From Thermodesulfobium narugense DSM 14796 (GTDB taxonomy: Bacteria; Thermodesulfobiota; Thermodesulfobiia; Thermodesulfobiales; Thermodesulfobiaceae), in NCBI RefSeq assembly GCF_000212395.1, contig NC_015499.1:1137001-1201000 (forward strand): a DNA stretch of 64,000 nucleotides, given 5' to 3'. Both the position numbers and the translations under genes were made by a program. Shown one piece after another: positions 1 to 6,966 of the stretch. How positions within the stretch are numbered: position 1 is the first letter of the stretch; every line of letters begins with the position of its first letter. The notes beneath the pieces are model-generated. The model saw nothing but the letters and a program-made list of their open reading frames with translations. It searched no databases and was not told where the DNA came from.

Positions 1-344
1 GCAAGATGAGTTTTTCCTACACCAGGAGGCCCAATAAGGAGAATGTTTTTTGTCTCATCAATAAACCTCATTGATAGAACTTCATTTATCAGTGTTTTAT
101 CAACTGATGAAGATGAAAAATCAAAGGTGTCTATAGTTTTTATCTTTGGAAAACCTGCAAACTTCAGCATAGTCTGTTTTGCTCTTTGATTTCTTGCTTC
201 ATATTCAGCTTCAAGCAGAAGACAAAGGAATTCAGCAAAGGATAAACTCTCTTTAGCTGCTTTATCTGCAAGAAAACTATAGTTTTCTAATATGCCCTTT
301 AATTTTAGATTTATGCAGTATTCTTCTATCCTTGAATTAAGCAT
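1..344 (-). CDS. istB: IstB-like ATPase of an IS21-type element (partial, 3' end outside window)
   Basis: IstB is the AAA+ ATPase helper of IS21 transposases. The visible N-terminal 114 residues include a helical lead and end in a Walker A motif, GPPGVGKTHL. The ATG lies inside the last codons of the upstream istA (shared bases ATGCTTAA), the usual translational coupling of istA and istB. The gene runs off the left edge, so its integrity is unknown. Its partner IstA has lost its N-terminus, so the pair is probably inactive. Confidence 0.8.
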   Translation of the reverse strand, partial: MLNSRIEEYCINLKLKGILENYSFLADKAAKESLSFAEFLCLLLEAEYEARNQRAKQTMLKFAGFPKIKTIDTFDFSSSSVDKTLINEVLSMRFIDETKNILLIGPPGVGKTHL

Positions 345-1056
345 AGTTGTCTTCTCCTATTAAGAGCTTTTCATACTCAGAAAGGTTTGTGTAGTAAGGA
401 TGAAAGCTTTTGTCCATGTAAACTTCTTTCTTACTGTTTTTATTACTATCTTTAATATTATTTTTATTACTATCTTTTTCACTTACAAATAGATTATTTG
501 GTACTTTACTTAAATAACTTAGTTCCTCTTTTAACATATCAAAGGGTTTTTTGTTTGTTGTTGCATGAATCCTGTTATTTGCACTGGTAAGCCAGGAAAA
601 TATATAGGCATTTAAGAGATCTGGTGTTATATCTATTGGCGTATTCTTTAGCTTTGCCTTCAATGGTTTATAAAAGTTATTTTTTAGATATAGATTGAAT
701 CTTTCAACCTTTCCCTTGGTTTTAGCTCTGTAGGGCTTACATAGTTTTGGTATAAATAGACCTTTGGAAAAATCAAAAAATTTGTTGTTAAAGCCATGTT
801 CATTTTGCCCATATTTATCTCTTTGAATTACTACAGATTTTAGGTTATCATAGAGTATAGTCTTTGGTATCCCGCCAAAGTAGTCAAACGCTTTTATGTG
901 GCAGGATTGGAATGTGTCCTGCCACATGTTGTCTGTAAAGTAAACAAAAGCTGCTCTTGAATAGGATAAAACCATAACAAAAGCATAGATTGGCTTCTTT
1001 CCACTTCTAACAGTTGTCCAGTCAACTTGAGCTTGAAAGCCTTTATCTGTGAGGTG
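337..1056 (-). pseudogene. istA: IstA transposase, 5'-truncated (IS21 family)
   Basis: The open frame carries the DDE/integrase core. QAQVDW, with the first catalytic Asp, lies at about 1020-1035; an Asp-Asn pair in YDNLKS lies near 840; KGKVERFN, with the catalytic Glu, lies near 710. The N-terminal HTH domain expected before QAQVDW is absent: the frame hits a stop at 1057-1059 and the sequence beyond belongs to an oppositely oriented IstA. The C-terminus is short and rich in Asn/Lys/Ser repeats before the istB overlap. IstA binds the element ends and catalyses strand transfer; this copy should not. Confidence 0.8.
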
Positions 1057-1062
1057 TTAAGG

Positions 1063-1762
1063 ATGGAAGACTGGGTAACAATAATTAATCTGAAGAAACG
1101 TAATCCAAGTATGGGAACAAGAAAGATTGCAAAGATTCTGGGAGTATCTCGCAATACTGTAAAAAGGGCTCTTAAGAGTGAAACCTATCCTTCCTATGAG
1201 CGGGAAAAGATGGTTTACAAGGAACTTGAACCATTTCATGAGTTTATCAAAGAGGCTTTTGTCTTTAAAAGACAACGAGTATCTGCAATCATATCTAACC
1301 TGAGATCTAAAGGCTACAATGGCTCTAACATAGCTGTTTACCGTTACATTAATGAACATTTCAAAGAGTTAAAAGGATATTTCTACAAAAACATACGAAC
1401 CATATGAAACATCTCTTGGTGAACAAATGCAATATGAAAGGAAAAGCAGAAAAACCATTTGACTTTATTGAGCACAACCTTATCAAAAATAATAATTTTT
1501 GATTCGTTTGAAGATTTTTATTTTAAGCTGAAGAGATTTCAAGAGGAATTTAATAATCTTTATCACAGCACTATTAAGGGAGTCCCTAATCAGTTCTTTG
1601 AAATAGAGAACTTTTAATTTCTTGCCTGAAAAAGAGTTATTTTTATCATCATTTCTTGAATCAAGAAAAGTAACTTTAGATTGTCTAATAAGCTACAATG
1701 GTAACAGATATTCTGTACCGCATTATTTTTCAGGTAAAGAGGCTTGGGTTATGTGTGCTTAA
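1063..1762 (+). pseudogene. istA: IstA transposase remnant with frameshifts and deleted catalytic core
   Basis: An ATG at 1063 with an upstream GAGGTG opens about 115 codons with a typical IstA HTH (GTRKIAKILGVSRNTVKRAL). A one-base shift in the A-run near 1387-1391 puts the next segment (TYEPYETSLGEQMQ) in another frame. Right after it the sequence jumps to GKAEKPF, so most of the DDE core is missing. Further downstream are FEDFYFKLKRFQEEFNN and, after another shift near 1615, the C-terminal ISYNGNRYSVPHYFSGKEAW ending in TAA at 1760-1762. That last part matches the C-terminal beta-domain of IS21-type IstA. Confidence 0.8.
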
Positions 1763-1788
1763 TATAAAAATGTTATTTATGGTATAAT
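1759..1788 (+). promoter_or_regulatory. Promoter of the RiPP-like cassette
   Basis: An extended -10 (TGG followed by a perfect TATAAT at 1783-1788) lies 43 bases before the start codon of the 63-residue precursor gene. A weak -35 (TTAATA, 4 of 6) sits 18 bases upstream. The -35 overlaps the last codons of the decayed IstA, so the promoter may partly derive from IS end sequence. Confidence 0.6.
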
Positions 1789-1831
1789 ACTAATATTAAT
1801 TAGAATAATCTAAATTTAAGGAGGTTGTGGG

Positions 1832-2023
1832 ATGTTAAGGGAAAAAGATTTGGCAAGAGCAAAGATTTCTATTTCAAAAGAGGAACTATTAACTGAAACT
1901 GGTTCCTACGATCACAGCATGCAAAGACGTTGGATTGGAAAAGATCTTAAGTTAATTAAGTACAGCATGAAAAGTTCAACTATGTTTGATGGAGAGTCTA
2001 AATCTACTGAAGCAGATTCTTAA
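1832..2023 (+). CDS. Putative graspetide (omega-ester/amide RiPP) precursor peptide
   Basis: A 63-residue peptide with a strong AAGGAGG ribosome site. It sits directly upstream of an MvdD-like ATP-grasp ligase and an ABC exporter, the position of graspetide precursors. Residues 1-44 would be the leader (charged, a probable helix around DLARAKISISKEELL). Residues 45-63 would be the core, rich in donors (S45, K47, S48, S49, T50, S56, K57, S58, T59) and acceptors (D53, E55, E60, D62). The core reads as two blocks, SSTMFDGE and SKSTEAD, each an ST followed by acid-x-acid. There is no Cys and no microviridin TxKYPSD-type core or PFFARFL leader motif. The precursor role rests on context and composition; I recognise no named family. 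Confidence 0.6.
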   Translation: MLREKDLARAKISISKEELLTETGSYDHSMQRRWIGKDLKLIKYSMKSSTMFDGESKSTEADS

Positions 2024-2032
2024 CTAACCTTG

Positions 2033-2065
2033 GTCCACGTCAACTTAGCTGACGTGGACTTTTTT
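2033..2065 (+). terminator. Intrinsic terminator/attenuator between precursor and modification genes
   Basis: A perfect 10-bp stem (GTCCACGTCA at 2033-2042 with TGACGTGGAC at 2050-2059), a 7-base loop and six T residues. It lies 10 bases after the precursor stop and 17 bases before the start of the ATP-grasp gene. No new promoter is visible between them, so partial read-through would give many precursor transcripts per enzyme transcript, as is common in RiPP operons. Confidence 0.85.
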
Positions 2066-2081
2066 AAGAAAGGGGATCTAG

Positions 2082-3029
2082 TTGTTATTTATATTTTCTA
2101 CCACATATGATACAACAGTAGATCTTTTGGTTTATTATATTGGGTCAGATAAAGTTTTTAGATTTAATACTGATATTTATAAGGATTATAAAATTTTTAT
2201 AGATGAAAATTCATTTAGAATTGAAGATCCTACAGGGAGAAGCATTACAAATAAAGAAATAAAAAAGGTATTATATAGAAAACCTCTAAAAGTGAAGGAT
2301 ATCTTTCCTGAAGAAAATTTACCGACTGAAGAAATATATTACGAGAAAGAAGTCTGGTATGTGATGAGAGAAATGATTAACCTTCTCTGGTCTGAAGAGA
2401 AGATCGTTTTGGTCGAGCCCCTTGTGGACTATAGAGTAGGAAAATTTGTTCAGCTAAGATGTGCAAAAAAATATTTTAATGTGCCTAAATTTATTTTTAG
2501 ATATGGTATTGATAAGTTATTAAGTACAAAGGGTGAAGTGATTATTAAAAGCTTAACATCAGAACCAATTTTTGATGATGGATCAGTTATTTTTGCTACA
2601 AAAGTAAAACAGGAAGAGTTGGATATTAGTTGTCCATGGTTTGTTCAGGAATATATTCATTCTCAAAAGGATATTACAGTTGTTTTTGTAAGAGATGAGA
2701 TTTTTGCTTTTGAGCTTGATAGGACTGTTTTTCTTGATAAAACTATTGACTGGAGAGAGTTATCGGTTGATGTTACTACTGATATGTGGGCTGAACACAA
2801 ACTTCCTGATTATATGAGAAATTCTATTTTTTCTTTTATGATGGATTTGAAACTTCACTTTGGTAGGTTTGATTTTTTGTACAATAATAATAAATATTAC
2901 TTTTTAGAAATAAATCCTAATGGCCAATGGGCATGGTTAGATTCTGAACGAAAAAATAAGTTGTTAGATAAAGTCATCAATGAGATATCTCCTGACACGC
3001 CTGTTTATAGTATACCCTACTTAAGATAG
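2082..3029 (+). CDS. ATP-grasp RiPP ligase, MvdC/MvdD-like (graspetide synthetase)
   Basis: A 315-residue ATP-grasp protein. The family activates Asp/Glu side chains of a precursor as acyl phosphates and joins them to Ser/Thr (ester) or Lys (amide), making macrocycles. The N-terminal part (VDLLVYYIGSDKVFRFNTD, residues 13-31, then LYRKP) follows the MvdD pattern of RxNTD then a YR/WYRR element. The C-terminal part has DWRE (about 226), a helix before LHFGRFDFL, and the metal/ATP-binding FLEINPNGQW (274-283), matching FLEINPxGxxxW of MvdD-type enzymes. The start is TTG, preceded by AAGGGG at good distance. The stop abuts the ATG of the exporter, so the two are co-expressed. Confidence 0.85.
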   Translation: MLFIFSTTYDTTVDLLVYYIGSDKVFRFNTDIYKDYKIFIDENSFRIEDPTGRSITNKEIKKVLYRKPLKVKDIFPEENLPTEEIYYEKEVWYVMREMINLLWSEEKIVLVEPLVDYRVGKFVQLRCAKKYFNVPKFIFRYGIDKLLSTKGEVIIKSLTSEPIFDDGSVIFATKVKQEELDISCPWFVQEYIHSQKDITVVFVRDEIFAFELDRTVFLDKTIDWRELSVDVTTDMWAEHKLPDYMRNSIFSFMMDLKLHFGRFDFLYNNNKYYFLEINPNGQWAWLDSERKNKLLDKVINEISPDTPVYSIPYLR

Positions 3030-4724
3030 ATGATAGAAGTCTCTAAATATTTTCTTAGATATAAAAAGATTATTTTTTTTATATTTCTTCAAATTGTTAT
3101 TATTCAAGTATTTCAACTTCTTAAACCATGGCCTATAAAGTATATATTTGATTATATTGTAGAAGAGAAAAACCTTCCCCTTTTCCATATAGATCATCTT
3201 CCTATTGATTTTCAACTTTTTGCTCTTTGTATAGCATTTGTTTTAATATACTTTTTATTAGGGGCTTTTGTATTAGCAAACAATATAACTAAAATGTCTT
3301 TTGGTAATAAAATACTGAACGATATTAGAATTGATGTTTTTCGAAAACTGCAGAAAGTTCAAATGTCTTACTTTAATAAAAAATCTGTTGGAGATCTTAT
3401 ATACAGAGCTATAAATGATACTCAAGCTATCCAAATTGTTGCAACGAAAATAATGTTTCCGCTTTTTTCTTCTACTATACTTCTTATTGGAATATTTATA
3501 GTAATATTCCAAATTAATAAAAAATTATTGTTTGTTTTCTTATTAACCATTCCATTTTTGTTTATTTCTATTTCTTTCCTGAATAAAAGTATTTATAAAA
3601 TCTCAAATAATTTAAGAGAAAAGGAAAGTAGATTGCTTTCTGCAATTGAAAATTATTTAAATAATATTTTTGTTATTAGACTCTTTAATATGGAGGATAT
3701 AGAGCATAAAAAACTAGAAGTTACAGGTCGTGAAGCCTTAAAATCCAATCTTCAACTTAACCTTTTTGAAACAATTCATGCATGGGTAGTTAACGTTTTG
3801 ATTGCTCTTGGAACTTCTTTAATACTTTGGATTGGAGTTAGGCAGGTTTTGAATAGTGAGTTAACAATAGGAGATTTAATAATTTTTATTTCTTATTTAG
3901 AATCTTTATATGGACCTATTAATAATATTTCACAGAGTATTAGCTTGTATTACGAATCACAATCTGGAATTAAAAGAATTTTATCTTTATTAAACGAAAA
4001 AGAAATAATTGTAGATGGCAGAAAAGTAATAAAGGATAACTCTATAGAAAACATTGAATTTAAAAACGTTTATTTTTCCTTCGATTCAAAAAAATATATA
4101 ATTAATAACGCTAATTTTAAAATCCTTCGTCATGAAAAAGTTGCTTTGCTGGGCAAATCTGGATCTGGAAAAACTACAATTGCATCTTTAATAGTTAGAA
4201 TTATTGAACCTTCGATTGGAGAAATATTAATCAACAACCTTAATATTAAGGACATAAAGATAAAATCTCTTAGAGAGAATATTTGCCTGGTAACTCAAAG
4301 GCCAATAATATTCAATGGAACTATTTTTGAAAATATAAACTATTCGAATAAAAGTGGGACAAGATATGACTTAGATGAGATCTTGGAAATTGTTTGTTTG
4401 GACAGTTTTGTAAGAAATTTGCCAGATCATTTGGATACACAAGTTGGGGAAAAGGGCGCAAAGTTGTCTGAAGGTGAGAAACAAAGAATATCTCTTGCAC
4501 GTGCGCTGCTTACAGATGCTGACGTGTTTATTTTTGATGAAGCTACTTCTGCTATTGACAAAGATACTCAAGATAAGATTTTTGAAAGAATTATGAAAAA
4601 ATTTGAAGATAAGACTATTCTTTATGCTACTCATAGGCTTGAGAATTTAAAGTATTGCGATTACGTTTTGTTAATAAAAGAGGGGAAAATTTTAAAAGCT
4701 GATAAATCAAGTTTAAAAATTTAA
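3030..4724 (+). CDS. ABC exporter, fused transmembrane and ATPase domains
   Basis: A 564-residue half-transporter. Six hydrophobic spans fill about residues 8-300. A nucleotide-binding domain follows with Walker A GKSGSGKTT (about 375), signature LSEGEKQRISLARALL (about 478) and Walker B VFIFDEATSAID (about 500). It probably works as a homodimer in the inner membrane. It has no N-terminal C39 peptidase domain, unlike many bacteriocin exporters, so it would not remove the leader of the cassette peptide; no protease gene is adjacent. The ATG directly follows the TAG of the ATP-grasp gene. The natural inference is export of the modified peptide. Confidence 0.85.
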   Translation: MIEVSKYFLRYKKIIFFIFLQIVIIQVFQLLKPWPIKYIFDYIVEEKNLPLFHIDHLPIDFQLFALCIAFVLIYFLLGAFVLANNITKMSFGNKILNDIRIDVFRKLQKVQMSYFNKKSVGDLIYRAINDTQAIQIVATKIMFPLFSSTILLIGIFIVIFQINKKLLFVFLLTIPFLFISISFLNKSIYKISNNLREKESRLLSAIENYLNNIFVIRLFNMEDIEHKKLEVTGREALKSNLQLNLFETIHAWVVNVLIALGTSLILWIGVRQVLNSELTIGDLIIFISYLESLYGPINNISQSISLYYESQSGIKRILSLLNEKEIIVDGRKVIKDNSIENIEFKNVYFSFDSKKYIINNANFKILRHEKVALLGKSGSGKTTIASLIVRIIEPSIGEILINNLNIKDIKIKSLRENICLVTQRPIIFNGTIFENINYSNKSGTRYDLDEILEIVCLDSFVRNLPDHLDTQVGEKGAKLSEGEKQRISLARALLTDADVFIFDEATSAIDKDTQDKIFERIMKKFEDKTILYATHRLENLKYCDYVLLIKEGKILKADKSSLKI

Positions 4725-4727
4725 TAG

Positions 4728-4756
4728 TTGACTAAAATGATAAATTTTTATACAAT
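4728..4756 (+). promoter_or_regulatory. Promoter of the nifS-iscU operon
   Basis: TTGACT at 4728-4733, a 17-base spacer and TACAAT at 4751-4756 make a good sigma-70-type promoter, 82 bases before the nifS start. It begins just after the stop codon of the ABC exporter, so the Fe-S operon can be transcribed separately from the RiPP-like cassette. Confidence 0.6.
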
Positions 4757-4760
4757 AAAA

Positions 4761-4779
4761 GTTGAGTAAATTAGTAAAC
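4761..4779 (+). promoter_or_regulatory. Possible Rrf2/IscR-type operator at the nifS transcription start
   Basis: GTTGAGTAAATTAGTAAAC is an imperfect 19-base dyad (arms GTTGAGTAA and GTTTACTAA) immediately downstream of the -10 box, where a repressor would block initiation. A related half-site, GTTGACTAA, overlaps the -35. IscR-like Rrf2 regulators of low-GC bacteria use TTGACT-like half-sites, so Fe-S-responsive control is plausible. No regulator gene lies nearby. Confidence 0.35.
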
Positions 4780-4838
4780 TATTTTGAAAAATAGAAATTA
4801 AGCAAACTTTTTAAAATAAGCATTAAGGAGGAATTAAG

Positions 4839-6047
4839 ATGAAAAAATCTATTTATATGGATTATGCAGCTACTACCTTTGTAAGACAAGAAGTTTTAGA
4901 TGAGATATTACCTTATTTTAAGGACTATTATTCTAATCCTTCATCCTTATATTCTTTTGCTGAAGATTCTAAGAAGGCAATTAAGTTGGCCAGACAAAGG
5001 GTTGCTAGTGTTATAAATTCTAAGGAGGAAGAAATTTATTTCACTTCAGGAGGTTCTGAAAGCGACAATTGGGCAATCAAGGGAATAGCTTTTGCCAATA
5101 AAGATAAGGGAAATCATATTATAACATCTCAAATTGAACATCATGCTGTATTAAATGCTGCTAAATTTTTGGAAAAAAATGGCTTTACTGTAACTTATTT
5201 GCCTGTAGACTCTGATGGTTTTATAAAATTAGAAGATTTGAGAAATGCCATTACGGATAAAACTATTCTCGTTTCCATAATGTTTGCTAACAATGAGATT
5301 GGCACTATTGAGCCTATATCTGAAATTGGAAAATTATGCAAAGAAAAGGGGGTTTACTTTCATACTGACGCGGTTCAGGTGGTGGGACATTTACCAATAG
5401 ACGTTGAATCGATGAATATAGATTTATTGTCTATGTCTGGTCACAAGTTTTATGGCCCAAAGGGTGTAGGGGTTCTTTATGTAAAAAAAGGAGTAAAAAT
5501 AGAAAATCTTATTCATGGCGGAGCTCAAGAAAAGGGGAAAAGGGCAAGCACAGAAAATGTGCCAGGAATTGTTGGTTTGGGCAAGGCTATTGAAATTGCA
5601 CAAAGCGAACAAAATTTTGAGATTAAGCGCCTAACTGCTTTAAGAGATAAATTGATTGATGGCATTTTAAATAAGGTTTCAAATACAAAACTAAATGGTC
5701 CAACAGGAAATTTAAGATTGCCTAACAACGTGAATATTAGTTTTCTTGGTGTTGAAGGCGAAACGCTGCTTTTTGATTTAGACGATGCAGGAGTATTTGT
5801 TTCTACAGGAAGTGCTTGCGCATCGGGTTCTCTAGAGCCTTCACATGTTCTTCTTTCGATTGGGTTATCTCATGAGTTAGCACATGGTTCAATAAGGTTA
5901 ACCCTAGGTTTGAATACCACAGAAGAAGATGTGGATTATGTTTTAGAAATATTGCCAAAAATTATAGAAAAAAGAAGGGCTATGTCTCCTATATGGAGTG
6001 AAATTGTTAGGAAGGAGGAAAAAATATCATGTACAGCGAAAAGGTAA
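4839..6047 (+). CDS. nifS: Cysteine desulfurase (NifS/IscS type)
   Basis: A PLP enzyme that takes sulfur from cysteine and passes the persulfide to an Fe-S scaffold. At 402 residues it has the class length. The N-terminal YMDYAATTFV, the SGGSESDN loop, the HH pair near 100, the PLP lysine in SMSGHKFYGPKG (K203) and the catalytic Cys in VSTGSACASGS (C327) are all present. An AAGGAGG site precedes the ATG. The last 19 bases overlap iscU, so the two are translationally coupled. The pairing with an IscU scaffold makes general Fe-S assembly the likely role; the window is rich in Fe-S clients (two FdhAB pairs, LipA). Confidence 0.95.
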   Translation: MKKSIYMDYAATTFVRQEVLDEILPYFKDYYSNPSSLYSFAEDSKKAIKLARQRVASVINSKEEEIYFTSGGSESDNWAIKGIAFANKDKGNHIITSQIEHHAVLNAAKFLEKNGFTVTYLPVDSDGFIKLEDLRNAITDKTILVSIMFANNEIGTIEPISEIGKLCKEKGVYFHTDAVQVVGHLPIDVESMNIDLLSMSGHKFYGPKGVGVLYVKKGVKIENLIHGGAQEKGKRASTENVPGIVGLGKAIEIAQSEQNFEIKRLTALRDKLIDGILNKVSNTKLNGPTGNLRLPNNVNISFLGVEGETLLFDLDDAGVFVSTGSACASGSLEPSHVLLSIGLSHELAHGSIRLTLGLNTTEEDVDYVLEILPKIIEKRRAMSPIWSEIVRKEEKISCTAKR

Positions 6048-6457
6048 TGGATCATTTTAGAAATCCAAGAAATGTAGGTATTATCTCTGATGCTGATGGA
6101 ATTGGTGAGGTTGGCAATCCTAGATGTGGTGACATTATGAAAGTGTACATAAAGGTCAAAGACAATATAATTGAGGACGTAAAATATGAAACTTATGGTT
6201 GTGCATCAGCAATTGCTTCTTCAAGTATTGCAAGTGAATTGATAAAAGGTAAAACTCTTGAAGAGGCTTGGAAAATTACAAACAAAGCTGTTGCTGAAGC
6301 GTTGGATGGTTTGCCGCCTATAAAAATGCATTGCAGTGTTTTGGCCGAGGAAGCTATACACAAAGCTATTAACGATTACCGTAAATCTCACAACCTTGAA
6401 TTGTGGGAAGAAAGAACGCATGCTGAAGTAATAAAGGAACATCAATGTAATAATTAA
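6029..6457 (+). CDS. iscU: Fe-S cluster scaffold protein, IscU/NifU N-terminal type
   Basis: A 142-residue scaffold on which NifS/IscS assembles [2Fe-2S]/[4Fe-4S] clusters. The three ligand cysteines are visible: C33 in NPRCGD, C58 in YGCASAIA and C102 in KMHCSVLAEEA, with the conserved Asp35. It is IscU-sized and lacks the ferredoxin-like and C-terminal domains of full NifU. Its own AAGGAGG site lies inside nifS. A hairpin follows after 20 bases, closing the operon. Confidence 0.93.
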   Translation: MYSEKVMDHFRNPRNVGIISDADGIGEVGNPRCGDIMKVYIKVKDNIIEDVKYETYGCASAIASSSIASELIKGKTLEEAWKITNKAVAEALDGLPPIKMHCSVLAEEAIHKAINDYRKSHNLELWEERTHAEVIKEHQCNN

Positions 6458-6477
6458 AATTTTGATTATATAGAATC

Positions 6478-6527
6478 AAATAACCACCCTTAGATTCATA
6501 TTATCAAGAATTTTGGGGTGGTTATTT
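6478..6527 (+). terminator. Hairpin terminator after iscU
   Basis: AAATAACCACCC at 6478-6489 pairs perfectly with GGGTGGTTATTT at 6516-6527. The loop is long (26 bases) and the T-run after the stem is weak. The symmetric sequence could act in both directions. Confidence 0.55.
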
Positions 6528-6966
6528 AACATAAAGAGTTGTATGCTCAAGCTTCATTAGAAACACTTTTGAGTTTCTGATAGTAGTTCAGTTTAGTAAC
6601 GTACAGAATTTTCTGTAAAAGTGAAATGATTATCAATAAAGAAAAATAGAAGGCCATCGTCCTCTGATAGAATATAAGTTAGCTAAACAAAAAAAATATC
6701 GGAGGGGACGATAACTAAATATATAATATTACCTTAGTGAATCAGAACAAAGCTAGTCAGATTTTTATGGAGCAAGATGAATCGTGGTCTACTGGTAATA
6801 AGTACTTTGATATGGATGAATATTGGCATAGGTAAGATTTATAATTTTGAAACAAGCCGTAATTATGTCAGAGGGCTAATTTACAGAAAAAATTGGACTT
6901 GATCTAATAAATTTAATTAATTTTTGTGTTAAAATTGACCATACAATAAACAATTTAGAGGATAAA
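6528..6966. other. Gene-free stretch, possible decayed insertion sequence
   Basis: No open frame here carries a recognisable domain. Local structures include a small hairpin AGAAAC/GTTTCT (about 6569-6588) and an imperfect inverted pair, ATCGTCCTCTGATA near 6657 and TATCGGAGGGGACGATA near 6697. Short frames of 30-45 codons between 6740 and 6900 have no recognisable motif. It could be a relic of a transposable element, but I cannot name one. Confidence 0.3.

Larger units (their letters stand above)
1..1762. mobile_element. Two decayed IS21-family elements, head to head
   Basis: The minus strand carries an IstB gene (cut by the window edge) and a 5'-truncated IstA. The plus strand carries the N-terminal third and the C-terminal part of another IstA, with frameshifts and without its catalytic core. 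The two meet at about 1044-1056. The zinc/DDE-region wording differs between the copies (KGKVERFN on the minus strand, GKAEKPF on the plus strand), so they look like two different IS21 members rather than one inverted element. No terminal inverted repeats or target duplication could be identified. Neither copy looks transposition-competent. Confidence 0.75.

Noticed and set aside
1027-1062. Upstream TTG start for the plus-strand IstA remnant
   Set aside because: These codons lie in sequence belonging to the opposite-strand IstA; the ATG at 1063 has the ribosome site and the family N-terminus.
6774-6900. Short plus-strand frames as a small membrane protein
   Set aside because: No convincing ribosome site and no recognisable motif; coding support is too weak.
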